Shown: positions 1 through 8,108 of the stretch, one piece after another
Position numbering within the stretch: the first letter of the stretch is position 1
Layout: every line of letters starts with the position of its first letter
Assembly (NCBI RefSeq): GCF_000721235.1
Contig: NZ_JOFH01000003.1
Span: 1 to 64,000 of the forward strand
DNA from: Streptomyces olivaceus
Lineage (GTDB): Bacteria; Actinomycetota; Actinomycetes; Streptomycetales; Streptomycetaceae
Direction: 5' to 3'
DNA length: 64,000 nt
Notes under the pieces: generated by a model
What the model was told of the DNA's origin: nothing
The model's database searches: none
Seen by the model: the letters and a program-made list of their open reading frames with translations, nothing else
Position numbers and translations under genes: made by a program

Positions 1-107
1 CGGACCGCAGCCAACTCCCCACCCAGCACACCCGGTCAACGACACGACCGATCAAGAAGACACGCCACCACGAACCGCACGTGACCAAGCACTACTAGGG
101 CCTGTCG

Positions 108-371
108 TCACATTCCCGCCGTCCGCCCGAAGGGCGGGCCTGGCGGCGTCAGGTGCGTGCTCTCGGCGTGCCGGGCGTCGACCGGCGTACTGGTTGTACG
201 TGGTCGGCGCCCGGTGCGGTCGAAGGTGACGGCCTGGCCTTCCTGCAGCTCGCGGTAGCCCTGGGCGTTGATGTTGGAGTAGTGCGCGAAGACGTCGGGG
301 CCGCCGCCGTCCTGCGCGATGAAGCCGAAGCCCTTTTCAGAGTTGAACCACTTGACAGTTCCGCTGGCCAT
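108..371 (-). CDS. Cold-shock protein (CspA family) with frame-shifted C-terminal tail
   Basis: Residues 1-51 are a typical single-domain cold-shock nucleic-acid chaperone: [18 protein letters not shown] carries RNP1 (KGFGFI), and DVFAHYSNI carries RNP2. Such proteins bind single-stranded RNA/DNA in the cytoplasm and are usually about 67 residues long. This one is 87, because after VTFD the frame runs into an Arg/Pro/Thr-rich tail. The -1 frame at the same place reads ADHVQPV, which looks like the normal family ending (GPQAENV..P). A small deletion has therefore probably removed the last beta-strand segment and shifted the frame. The new tail also reads across a GC hairpin at 123-137 that would suit the old terminator. 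Start ATG at 371. The domain is certain; whether the product still functions is not. Confidence 0.85.
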   Translation of the reverse strand: MASGTVKWFNSEKGFGFIAQDGGGPDVFAHYSNINAQGYRELQEGQAVTFDRTGRRPRTTSTPVDARHAESTHLTPPGPPFGRTAGM

Positions 372-454
372 GCCTTTTGCCTTTCAGCCGTTATCGGATT
401 CGCACCGCGCGAACCCGGAGGTGGTCGTCCTGGTCCTCCGGCATTGCACAGCAA

Positions 455-480
455 ACCGCCCGCACTCCGGGGCGGGCGGT
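455..480 (-). promoter_or_regulatory. Perfect hairpin in the cold-shock gene leader
   Basis: Arms accgcccgc (455-463) and gcgggcggt (472-480) form a perfect 9-bp stem with an 8-nt loop. It lies about 84 nt upstream of the cold-shock start codon, in the 330-base space between that gene and the divergent lipoprotein gene. Cold-shock mRNAs commonly have structured leaders, so a leader RNA element is plausible; a terminator for upstream transcription is the alternative. I see no other gene in 372-701. Confidence 0.4.
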
Positions 481-701
481 CTGGGCGAACCACGACATCT
501 GCTGCTGACGCTACACGGCATGTCCGGACCCCACCAGTGAGTAAGGGGTGTGAGCGGCAACGATGTTGCGGAGCGGCGCCTCTCTGACGGCCGTGCGGGT
601 CCCCCGCTGGGCCATCCGGGGGAGACGTCGAGGAGGCCGCACACCCCGGTTCCGCGCGTGGTCTAGCTATGAGTAGTCCACACACGGAGTCGGAGATCGA
701 T

Positions 702-1466
702 ATGACCGTCAGGAAAGCGCTGATCCCGGTGATCGGCGCCGCCATGTGCGCCGCCGTGCTGGCAACCGGCTGCGCCCGGCAGCACACGGACGCCGTCACG
801 CAGGACGCGCACGCCCCCAGCACCTCCGCTGCGCGGCCCGCTTCCCCCCGGCCCGCTCCCCCGCAGCACTTCCCCCGCCCGCTGCCGGGCGTCGGTCCGG
901 TCATGCGCGACCTGGTCCCGGCCGGCACCCGCCAGGCCCTGGTGGTGACCGGCGAGACCGAGGACTCCTCGCAGGCGCGGGTGGTGCTCTACGAGCGGGA
1001 ACCGGCCCGGGGCTGGCGCCCGGTCGCCGGTCCCTGGCCCGCGCACAACGGACTGCGCGGCTGGACCGACGACCACGAGGCGGGCGACCTGCACACGCCC
1101 GTCGGCGTCTTCGGGCTCAGCGACGCGGGGGGCCGGCTGCCGGACCCGGGCACCCTGCTCCCCTACGACGAGGATCCCCGGTTCTCCGTGGAGGGCACCG
1201 GATACCTCGGCGAGCCCTTGGAGGGGTCGTTCGACTACGTGGTCGCCATCGACTACAACCGGGTGCCCGGCACCACACCGCTGGACCGGACCCGGCCCCT
1301 GGGCGAGGACAAGGGCGGCGGGGTCTGGATCCACGTGGACCACGACGGGCCGACCAACGCCTGCGTGTCTCTGAGCACGGAGCACATGCGGGCGCTGCTG
1401 ACCGCCCTGGACCCGGCCAAGGAGCCGGTCGTCGTGATGGGACCGGAGACCGTACTGGCGCGGTAG
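702..1466 (+). CDS. Lipoprotein with L,D-transpeptidase (YkuD-like) domain
   Basis: A 254-residue exported lipoprotein. The signal peptide MTVRKALIPVIGAAM ends in a lipobox, LATGC, at about residue 21, followed by a Ser/Pro-rich linker and a globular domain. The C-terminal part has GVWIHVDHDGP and TNACVSLS, the pattern of actinobacterial YkuD-like proteins that make 3-3 peptidoglycan crosslinks or modify muropeptides through the Cys thiolate. The usual His two residues before Cys (SHGC) is Asn here (TNAC), so catalysis may differ or be lost. I chose ATG 702, not ATG 669, because GGAG sits 7 nt upstream of it and the signal peptide begins there. It faces away from the cold-shock gene. Family assignment is moderate to good. 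Confidence 0.75.
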   Translation: MTVRKALIPVIGAAMCAAVLATGCARQHTDAVTQDAHAPSTSAARPASPRPAPPQHFPRPLPGVGPVMRDLVPAGTRQALVVTGETEDSSQARVVLYEREPARGWRPVAGPWPAHNGLRGWTDDHEAGDLHTPVGVFGLSDAGGRLPDPGTLLPYDEDPRFSVEGTGYLGEPLEGSFDYVVAIDYNRVPGTTPLDRTRPLGEDKGGGVWIHVDHDGPTNACVSLSTEHMRALLTALDPAKEPVVVMGPETVLAR

Positions 1467-1707
1467 CCCCGCCTCCCCCGGGTGCGCACGGCGGCATCCC
1501 CCGGGCGTCCACCGGCCGTGGACGCCCCGCGCGGCACGGCAACGGCGCACGACGTCCCCGCGCCGGGCCGGGCGGCCCGGTCCGCGCCACGCGGGGTTGA
1601 CGGAGCGGGGCCCGGTCGGCCTACTGGAGACACAACTGGGCGTGTGCGGGGGCCGGTCCGGTGCCGGCCCGCCCGCCGGCCCCGGCCGCGCAGTCAGGAG
1701 TCCGGCA

Positions 1708-2166
1708 GTGCGGGGTGGACGGGCAGCGGCGGCGGTGCTGCTGGCGTGGGCGCTGCTCGGTCTCCTCGCACCGGGAGCGGCGGAAACCGGCGGGCCGCCC
1801 CGGGAGCAGCACCGGGCCGCGACGACGGCCGCACCCGTGCCCGCCGTAAGCGCTGCGGCCGTTGAGCCCGCCCAGACCCCCGAGACCGCCCAGACCCCCG
1901 TGCCGGGCGAGACCACCGTGCCCGGCGAGACAGCCGGCGAACCGGTGCCGTGCCACGGGGGTCCCTCGCGCGGCCATGTCGGCGTCCGTGCGCCGAGGGC
2001 CGCGGGAGGGCCGGAGAACGGCCGGGGCACCGGGTGCGCCCCGGCACCCGTCCGGGCCGCGCGGCCGGCCGTCGCGGGCCCGCGCCCGGCGGGCGTGGCG
2101 GCGGACGGGCCTGGAGCCTGCCGGGTCCCGGGGGACGTGACCCGGTTGCAGACGTTCCGCTGCTGA
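1708..2166 (+). CDS. Small exported or membrane-anchored protein of unknown function
   Basis: A 152-residue hypothetical protein. GTG 1708 is preferred because AGGAG lies 7 nt upstream and codon usage becomes typical of Streptomyces only from there; the longer reading frame from TTG 1597 has atypical third positions. Residues 4-20 (AAAAVLLAWALLGLLAP) are a hydrophobic signal or anchor segment. The rest is rich in Pro, Ala, Thr and Gly, with a short repeat (ETAQTPVPGET..VPGET) and four Cys residues. I recognise no domain. It lies between the lipoprotein and the acyltransferase on the same strand, but gaps of 241 and 114 bases argue against a tight operon. It could be a spurious reading frame; the signal peptide and ribosome site favour a real gene. 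Confidence 0.5.
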   Translation: MRGGRAAAAVLLAWALLGLLAPGAAETGGPPREQHRAATTAAPVPAVSAAAVEPAQTPETAQTPVPGETTVPGETAGEPVPCHGGPSRGHVGVRAPRAAGGPENGRGTGCAPAPVRAARPAVAGPRPAGVAADGPGACRVPGDVTRLQTFRC

Positions 2167-2280
2167 GCGAGGCGGTGTCGACGGGGCCTGCGCCGCGCGG
2201 CCCGGGTACCGCACGCCGATCCGCGGCATTCCAGCAGGCCTTGGCGTGTCCACAGAGGTGACGACGCGGAAGGCGGGCAC

Positions 2281-3366
2281 ATGTCCACACGGCGCATCGA
2301 GGTGGTCGGGCCAGGACGGCTCGACACCGGCGACCACAAGATCTGGCGGGAGATCAGGGCCGCCTCCGGGGCACCGGCGAACCCGTTCCTCGACCCGGCG
2401 TTCACGGTGGCCGTCGGGCGGGTCCGGCCGCGGGCCGAGGTGGCGGTCCTGCGGGAGGACGGTTTCCCGGTGGGGTACTTCCCGTACGAGCGCGGGTTCG
2501 CGGGGCAGGGACGGGCCGTCGGGCTCGGGGTGTCGGACAGCCAGGGCGCCGTGCTGCGCGAGGGTGTCCGTATCGACGCCCGGGCGCTGCTGCGGGCGTG
2601 TGCCCTGTCGTCCTGGGAGTTCGACAGCCTGGAGGCGGGCCAGGACGTGTTCCTGCCGCACACCGCCGAGGCCCTGGCCTCGCCGGTCGTCGACCTCGCC
2701 GACGGATTCGAACGCTACGTCCGCGCGCTGGGCGCCGGTTCGCCGGGTTTCCTGAAACAGACGCTCGCCAAGGAGCGCAGACTCGCCCGGCAGGCCGGTG
2801 AGGTCCGCTTCGTGTACGACGAGACCGATCCCGGGGCGCTGCGGACGCTCATGCGCTGGAAGTCCGCCCAGTACCGGCGCACGGGCCGCCGCGACCGGTT
2901 CGCGCAGCCGTGGATCGCCCGCCTGGTCGAGGGCCTCGCCCGCGGCGGCGACCCGGAGTGCCGCGGTGTGCTGTCCGTGCTGCGGGCCGGCGGGCGGCCC
3001 GTCGCCGCCCACTTCGGACTGCGCTCGCCCACCGTCCTGTCCTGGTGGTTCCCGGCCTACGACCGGGCGTACGGCAAGTACTCCCCCGGACTGCTGCTGT
3101 TGCTGCGGATGCTGGAGGCGGCGGCGGAGGACGGGATCGGGCTGGTGGACCTGGGCAGCGGTCCGGCCCGCTACAAGGAGTCGTTCAAGACCCGGGACCT
3201 GCGGGTGTACGAGGGCTCCGTGGTGTGTCCCGGCTTCGGGGGCGCCGTGCACCGGCTGGGGCGGGCACCGGTGCGGGCGGCGCGCCGTTTCGTGCGCGAG
3301 CGGCCGGGACCGGCCCGCGCCGGTGCCCGGGTGCTGGCGCAACTGGGCCGGCTGCGCGACCGCTGA
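2281..3366 (+). CDS. GNAT-fold acyltransferase of the CelD/BioF2 type
   Basis: A 361-residue cytoplasmic protein resembling the acetyltransferases annotated as 'involved in cellulose biosynthesis, CelD'. The conserved core is in the C-terminal half: a long helix with KQTLAKERRLARQAG (about residues 160-175), FVYDETDPGALRTLMRWKSAQYRRTG, and the GNAT-like block PVAAHFGLRS followed by WWFPAYDRAYGKYSPG and DLGSGPARYKESFKT. These proteins are related to FemXAB and BioF2 acyltransferases and usually modify an amine in cell-surface or secondary-metabolite biosynthesis. The substrate cannot be told from sequence. ATG at 2281. No biosynthetic partner is adjacent. Confidence 0.75.
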   Translation: MSTRRIEVVGPGRLDTGDHKIWREIRAASGAPANPFLDPAFTVAVGRVRPRAEVAVLREDGFPVGYFPYERGFAGQGRAVGLGVSDSQGAVLREGVRIDARALLRACALSSWEFDSLEAGQDVFLPHTAEALASPVVDLADGFERYVRALGAGSPGFLKQTLAKERRLARQAGEVRFVYDETDPGALRTLMRWKSAQYRRTGRRDRFAQPWIARLVEGLARGGDPECRGVLSVLRAGGRPVAAHFGLRSPTVLSWWFPAYDRAYGKYSPGLLLLLRMLEAAAEDGIGLVDLGSGPARYKESFKTRDLRVYEGSVVCPGFGGAVHRLGRAPVRAARRFVRERPGPARAGARVLAQLGRLRDR

Positions 3367-3427
3367 AACGCCCCGGCGCGGACGGGGACCGGGACGGGCG
3401 TGGGGGCGGCTACGGCTACGGCGACGG

Positions 3428-3649
3428 TCAGAAGAGTGTCTGCTGGCCGGGCGCGGGCCGTCCCCGCCGGCCGCGCGGCCGGGTACCGGGTGCCGGTGCC
3501 GCCTCTCCGAACAGGGGAGCGGTGCCGTACTCGTCGGGCTCGGCCGGGACGGTGGCGGGGCCGGTGCCCACGTTGAGGACCAGGGGGGCCTCCACGTCGA
3601 AGTCCCCCGGCGTCATCGCCACCCACTCGCGGTCCTGCCGCTCTCCCAC
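3428..3649 (-). CDS. Small conserved actinomycete protein, function unknown
   Basis: A 73-residue hypothetical protein transcribed toward the acyltransferase gene. It has the look of a recurrent Streptomyces family: WVAMTPGDFDVEAPLVL near the N terminus, PDEYGTAPLFGEA in the middle and a basic, Pro-rich end finishing QQTLF. There is no signal peptide or membrane segment. ATG 3649 is used. The likely initiation alternative is the internal ATG of MTPGDF. No function can be assigned. Confidence 0.6.
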   Translation of the reverse strand: MGERQDREWVAMTPGDFDVEAPLVLNVGTGPATVPAEPDEYGTAPLFGEAAPAPGTRPRGRRGRPAPGQQTLF

Positions 3650-4020
3650 GCACCGACACCTCTCTCGCGCCGCCCGCCGCGACCACGCGACGCTACCAGC
3701 CCCGCGGCCGCCCGGTGATCACGGCTCCCGGCCGACCCGGTCCGATCGTTCCCGGGTGTCCACAGATCGACGCATCATGATTGATTGTGCGCCGAATGAG
3801 CGCGCTTCGATCACCTTCAATCACCAGCTCCCGTGTTTTGAACTCTTGACAGGCCTGGATCCGGTCGATTTACTCCCGATCAACGCCGATGTCGTGTGAT
3901 CGGCGGCAGAGGTACGCCCAGCCGGTAGCTGGCTTCGCGCCAGGAGCCCGGACTGAGTCGCCAGGACGGCCACGCGCCCTCCGAGGCGGGGACGTGCCCA
4001 CCACCCTCCGGAGCTCGAAC
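3650..4020 (+). promoter_or_regulatory. Control region of the GH114/ABC operon
   Basis: This 371-base gene-free space separates the small minus-strand gene from the sugar operon. A candidate housekeeping promoter is TTGACA (3846-3851), a 17-base spacer, then TTTACT (3869-3874). AT-richer repeats of the ATCACC/GATTGATT type occur at about 3778-3830 and could be regulator half-sites. No regulator gene is encoded beside the operon, so control is probably by a distant protein. GGAG sits 7-8 nt before the GH114 start at 4021. Confidence 0.4.
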
Positions 4021-4848
4021 ATGAGCCGTACGCAGGCGCACACCTCCAGGAAGCCGGTGCTGGCCGGCATCTGTGCCACCGCCGTGCTCGTCACCGCCGC
4101 CGCGCTCGTCCCGGGCGGCTCGACGGCCGAGGCGGCCGGCTTCACCCCGCCTCCCGCGCACGCGGGCTTCGACTACCAGATCGGCGGCGCCTACACCCCG
4201 CCGGCCGGAGTGCAGGTGGTCAGCCGCGACCACACGGCCTCCCCCGCGGCGGGCCTGTACAACATCTGCTACGTCAACGCCTTCCAGGCGCAGCCCGGCG
4301 CCGAGGACGAGTGGGACGACGACCTGCTGCTGCGCGACGCCGACGGCGACGTCGTCTACGACACCGACTGGGGCGAGGCCTTCCTCGACATCCGCACCGC
4401 CGGGAAGCGCGAGCGCATCGCCGAGAAGGTCGGCAGCTGGATCGACTCCTGCGGGGACAAGGGCTTCCAGGCCGTCGAGCCGGACAACTACGACAGCTAC
4501 ACCCGCGCGGGCGACCTGCTGGACTCGGCCGATGCCCAGGGCCTGATCAAGCTCCTGGCGGAGCGCGCCCACGGCGACGGACTGGCCATCGGCCAGAAGA
4601 ACACCGTCGAACTCGCCGGCAACCGCGAGGCCAACGGCCTGGACTTCGCCGTCGCGGAGGAGTGCGGAGAGTGGGACGAGTGCGGTGACTACACGGCCGA
4701 GTTCGGCGACCGGGTGATCGTCGTCGAGTACACCGCCAAGGGCCTGTCCACGGCGTGCTCGGAGTTCGGCGACACGCTGAGCATCGTCCGGCGCGACCTG
4801 GACGTGTCCCCGAAGGGCAGCAGCGGCTACGTCCGTGAGACCTGCTGA
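4021..4848 (+). CDS. Secreted GH114-type endo-alpha-1,4-polygalactosaminidase-like protein
   Basis: A 275-residue secreted protein with a Sec-type signal peptide (MSRTQAHTSRKPVLAG, then a hydrophobic stretch ending STAEAA at about 40). The mature part begins GFDYQIGGAYTPP and shows the TM1410/GH114 barrel blocks: NICYVNAFQAQPGA, WGEAFLDIRT, GFQAVEPDNYDSYTR and VVEYTAKG. The conserved acidic residues in DIRT and EPDN suit the family's catalytic site. Known members cleave alpha-1,4-linked galactosamine in fungal galactosaminogalactan. It is the first gene of an operon with an importer, a kinase and a GH4 enzyme, suggesting extracellular depolymerisation before uptake. ATG 4021 chosen for its ribosome site and signal peptide. 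Confidence 0.8.
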   Translation: MSRTQAHTSRKPVLAGICATAVLVTAAALVPGGSTAEAAGFTPPPAHAGFDYQIGGAYTPPAGVQVVSRDHTASPAAGLYNICYVNAFQAQPGAEDEWDDDLLLRDADGDVVYDTDWGEAFLDIRTAGKRERIAEKVGSWIDSCGDKGFQAVEPDNYDSYTRAGDLLDSADAQGLIKLLAERAHGDGLAIGQKNTVELAGNREANGLDFAVAEECGEWDECGDYTAEFGDRVIVVEYTAKGLSTACSEFGDTLSIVRRDLDVSPKGSSGYVRETC

Positions 4849-4882
4849 CACCCGACGGCCAGTCCAGTCCTTGGAGGTAGAG

Positions 4883-6208
4883 ATGAACGCGGTCCGAGGT
4901 ACCGCGCGCCCCTCGCGCAGGCGGGTGCTGCGGGCCGGCGGGGGCGCTGTGCTCGCGGCGGCGGGCACCGCGGTGACCGGCTGCGGCGCCGGTACGGACG
5001 ACGGGGTCGCGGCCGACGGCACGGTGACCATCGAGATGTGGCACGGCCAGGCGGACACGGCGAAGAAGGTCCTGGAGGGGCTCGTCGCCGACTTCGAGCG
5101 GGAACACCCGAAGATCAAGGTGGACCTGGGCGGCGGAGTGCTGGCGGACGTGATGCTGCAGAAGGTGACGGCGGCCGTCGCCGCGGGCTCCTTCCCCGAC
5201 ATCGCCTACATCTTCGGGTCGGACCTCGCCCGGGTGGCCCGCAGTCCGCAGGTCGTCGACCTCACCGACATGGTGGAGTCGGGGCCCGTCCCGTGGAAGA
5301 ACTACTGGGCGGCCTCCAGGGACGCCGTCACGCTCAACGACAGGGTCAGGGCCGCCCCCGCGGTGCTCGACTCGCTCGCCGTCGTCTGCAACAAGAAGCT
5401 GTTCCGCGAGGCCGGACTGCCGCTGCCGAAGGCCGGCTGGACCTGGCAGGACTTCGTCTCCTGCGCCCGTACGCTCACCCGGTCCGGCCAGGGCCGGTTC
5501 GGCACGGGCTGGCCGGGCACCGGCGACGAGGACACCGTGTGGCGTATGTGGCCGCTGATCTGGGACCTGGGCGGCGACGTCGTCGACGACGACGGCAAGA
5601 GCATCGGCTTCGCCGACACCGGCGCCCGGGCGCTCGAGGTGGTGGCCGACCTGGCCCGGGACAAGAGCGTGTACGTCGACCCCAAGCCCGGCAGCGAGCA
5701 GATGTACCAGGTGTTCCTGTCCAACCGCATGGGCATGGTGGTCACCGGGCCGTGGCAGCTGCCCGACATCGAGGACGCCGGGATCGACTACGCGGTCGTC
5801 CCCCTGCCCTCCTTCAGCGGGCGCCCGGTCACCATCTCGGGGCCGGACACCTGGACGGTGTTCGACAACGGCGAGGCCCGTTCCGAGGCCGCCCGCACCT
5901 TCCTGACCTGGCTGGCCCGGCCCGAGCAGGACGTGCGCTGGGACATCGAGGCCGGCAGCCTCCCGCTCAGCCGCCGCACCGAGGCCCTGCCCGAGTGGCA
6001 GGACAAGGTCGCCCGCACCGAGGGCCTGAAGGTGTTCACCACCGCACTGGAGACGGCGCGCGTGCGCCCCGTACACCCGGCGTACCCGGAGGTCTCGCAG
6101 GCGCTGGGGCAGGCGGTCGTCGCCGTGCTCCTGGGGCGCAGTACTCCCGAGAAGGCGCTGCGGGCCTGTGCCGACGACGCCAACGCCGCCCTGCTCATAC
6201 CGCGTTGA
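4883..6208 (+). CDS. ABC sugar transporter, solute-binding lipoprotein
   Basis: A 441-residue extracellular binding protein of the carbohydrate-uptake-1 family. The N terminus has a twin-arginine motif (RRRVLRAGGG) and a lipobox (TAVTGC), so it is likely Tat-exported and lipid-anchored. Core blocks typical of sugar-binding proteins follow: TIEMWHGQADTAKKVLEGL, FEREHPKIKV, DIAYIFGSD, ALEVVADL and SNRMGMVVTGPW. GGAGGTAG just upstream supports ATG 4883. It lies 34 nt after the GH114 gene and 14 nt before the first permease. It should capture an oligosaccharide released by the GH114 enzyme; the ligand itself is inferred. No ATPase is encoded here, so a shared MsiK-type ATPase probably powers the importer, as is usual in Streptomyces. 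Confidence 0.9.
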   Translation: MNAVRGTARPSRRRVLRAGGGAVLAAAGTAVTGCGAGTDDGVAADGTVTIEMWHGQADTAKKVLEGLVADFEREHPKIKVDLGGGVLADVMLQKVTAAVAAGSFPDIAYIFGSDLARVARSPQVVDLTDMVESGPVPWKNYWAASRDAVTLNDRVRAAPAVLDSLAVVCNKKLFREAGLPLPKAGWTWQDFVSCARTLTRSGQGRFGTGWPGTGDEDTVWRMWPLIWDLGGDVVDDDGKSIGFADTGARALEVVADLARDKSVYVDPKPGSEQMYQVFLSNRMGMVVTGPWQLPDIEDAGIDYAVVPLPSFSGRPVTISGPDTWTVFDNGEARSEAARTFLTWLARPEQDVRWDIEAGSLPLSRRTEALPEWQDKVARTEGLKVFTTALETARVRPVHPAYPEVSQALGQAVVAVLLGRSTPEKALRACADDANAALLIPR

Positions 6209-6222
6209 GGAGCCACACCGCC

Positions 6223-7173
6223 ATGCCGCGCCTCCCCCGTCCACTCACCGTCGCGGGCCCGCCGCCGGACCCGCGGCCGCTGCGCCGCAAGCGCCGCCGC
6301 GAGACCGCCGCCGCCTGGACCTTCGTCTCACCGGCGGTCCTGATCGTCCTCGGTCTGAGCATCGTCCCGGTGATCTGGTCACTGCTGCTGTCCTTCCAGG
6401 CCAGCGACCTGGTGACGCCCAGCCGCTGGGTCGGCCTCGACAACTACCGCGCCCTCGCCCAGGACCCCAACTTCAGCCAGGCGGTCCGCAACACGCTGCT
6501 CTACACGGTGCTGTACGTGCCGCTCAGCCTGCTGTTCGGCCTGGTCCTCGCCCTGGTGCTGAACCGGCGCATCCGCTTCGTCGGCATCTACCGCACCCTG
6601 ATCTTCGTGCCGTTCGTGCTGTCGGCGACCGCGCAGGGTGTGCTGTTCTCCTTCATCCTGGACCCGGAGTTCGGTGCGGCCAACTCGCTGCTGCACCGCC
6701 TCGGCGTCTCGTCGCAGGGTTTCCTCTCCGACCCCTCGCAGGCGCTGCTCGTGCTGGTGGCGATCACGCTGTGGAGCGGCACCGGTTTCTGCGTCGTCGT
6801 CTACCTCGCCGCCCTGCAGGACGTGCCGCAGTCGCTGATCGAGGCGGCCCGCCTCGACGGCGCCGGCCGCCGCCACCTGCTGCGCCACGTCACCCTGCCC
6901 ACCCTCACGCCGGTCACCGTCTTCCTGGTGCTGTGGCAGGCCATCCAGTCCCTCCAGGTCTTCGACCTCGTGTACGTCACGACCAAGGGCGGCCCGCTGG
7001 GCTCGACCACGGTGATCGTCTACTTCATCTGGGAGCAGGCCTTCAAGAACGCGACCGCCGGATACGGGGCCTCGGCCGCGTACGTCCTGGCCGTCGCCCT
7101 CGGCCTGGTCGCCGGGGCCGTCCGCATCGTCCGGCGTCGGGGACGCCACCGTCTCGAAGGGGCCCAGTCATGA
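6223..7173 (+). CDS. ABC sugar transporter, permease (MalF-like)
   Basis: A 316-residue inner-membrane permease of the MalF/UgpA group. A basic cytoplasmic tail (RRKRRRETAAAW) precedes six predicted membrane segments, the first being FVSPAVLIVLGLSIVPVIW. The cytoplasmic EAA loop that contacts the ATPase reads EAARLDGAGRRHLLRHVTLP, at about residues 207-226. It starts at ATG 6223, 14 nt after the binding-protein gene, and overlaps the next permease by 4 nt (ATGA), implying translational coupling. Together with the downstream permease it forms the transmembrane channel. Confidence 0.92.
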   Translation: MPRLPRPLTVAGPPPDPRPLRRKRRRETAAAWTFVSPAVLIVLGLSIVPVIWSLLLSFQASDLVTPSRWVGLDNYRALAQDPNFSQAVRNTLLYTVLYVPLSLLFGLVLALVLNRRIRFVGIYRTLIFVPFVLSATAQGVLFSFILDPEFGAANSLLHRLGVSSQGFLSDPSQALLVLVAITLWSGTGFCVVVYLAALQDVPQSLIEAARLDGAGRRHLLRHVTLPTLTPVTVFLVLWQAIQSLQVFDLVYVTTKGGPLGSTTVIVYFIWEQAFKNATAGYGASAAYVLAVALGLVAGAVRIVRRRGRHRLEGAQS

Positions 7174-8060
7174 CGGCGACCTCCACCCGGCCCGACACCG
7201 CCCGCGCCTTCGTGACGGAGCCCGAGGCCACCGGACGCCGCCGCCTGCGGCTCCCGTTCAGCCCCTGGCACCTGCTGCTCGCGCCGCTGGCCCTGCTCTT
7301 CGCCCTGCCGCTGGTCTGGCTGCTGCTCAGTTCGGTGATGACCAACGCGGAGATCAACCGGTTCCCGCCGGCCCTGTGGCCGTCCGGCATCGACCTCGGC
7401 GGCTACCGCTACGTCCTGAACAACGCGCTGTTCCCGCGCTGGTTCGTCAACTCGCTGATCGTCTCCGCCGTCACGGTCACCGCGAACCTCGTCTTCGGCT
7501 CGCTCGCCGGGTACGCCTTCGCCCGGATGCGGTTCGCGGGTTCCCGGGTGCTGCTGGGGCTGATGCTGGCCACCATGGCGGTGCCGTTCCAGCTGACGAT
7601 GATCCCGACGTTCCTGGTGATGAAGAAGCTCGGGCTCATCGACACCCTCGGCGCGTTGATCGTGCCGTCGCTCGTGACCCCGTTCGCGGTGTTCCTGCTG
7701 CGGCAGTTCTTCCTCTCGCTGCCCAGGGAGCTGGAGGAGGCCGCCTGGATCGACGGCTGCTCACGGCTGCGGGTGCTGTGGCGGATCGTGCTGCCGCTGT
7801 CCCGCCCGGCGCTGAGCACGGTGGCCGTCCTCACCTTCCTCACCACCTGGAACGACCTCACCTGGCCGCTGATCGCCATCAACCACGACACGCAGTACAC
7901 GCTGCAGCTGGGCCTGACCACGTTCCAGGGGCAGCACCACACCCAGTGGGCCGCCGTGATGGCCGGCAACGTCATCACCGTGCTCCCGGTGCTGCTCGCC
8001 TTCCTGGGCGCGCAGAAGACCTTCATCCAGTCGATCACCTCCAGCGGGCTCAAGGGCTGA
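7170..8060 (+). CDS. ABC sugar transporter, permease (MalG-like)
   Basis: A 296-residue inner-membrane permease, partner of the previous one. The first membrane segment is LLLAPLALLFALPLVWLLLS. The periplasmic-side block RWFVNSLIVSAVTVTANL and the EAA loop EAAWIDGCSRLRVLWRIVLP are diagnostic of the MalG/UgpE group. The C terminus QSITSSGLKG is typical of the family. The gene begins inside the stop codon of the upstream permease (ATGA overlap) and is followed 48 nt later by the sugar kinase. Confidence 0.92.
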   Translation: MTATSTRPDTARAFVTEPEATGRRRLRLPFSPWHLLLAPLALLFALPLVWLLLSSVMTNAEINRFPPALWPSGIDLGGYRYVLNNALFPRWFVNSLIVSAVTVTANLVFGSLAGYAFARMRFAGSRVLLGLMLATMAVPFQLTMIPTFLVMKKLGLIDTLGALIVPSLVTPFAVFLLRQFFLSLPRELEEAAWIDGCSRLRVLWRIVLPLSRPALSTVAVLTFLTTWNDLTWPLIAINHDTQYTLQLGLTTFQGQHHTQWAAVMAGNVITVLPVLLAFLGAQKTFIQSITSSGLKG

Positions 8061-8108
8061 CCACCGCGCCGCCCCGCCCGTTCACCACCGCCACTCCAGG
8101 GAAGGCCC

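Noticed and set aside
1..107. Possible gene at the window start
   Set aside because: No reading frame, RNA gene or clear signal was found in these 107 bases.
149..928. Long minus-strand reading frame over the cold-shock gene and the lipoprotein signal region
   Set aside because: It is an alternate frame of two genes with clear domains; its composition is Arg/Ala/Pro-rich and matches no family. Only its first part is informative, as the -1 frame of the cold-shock tail.
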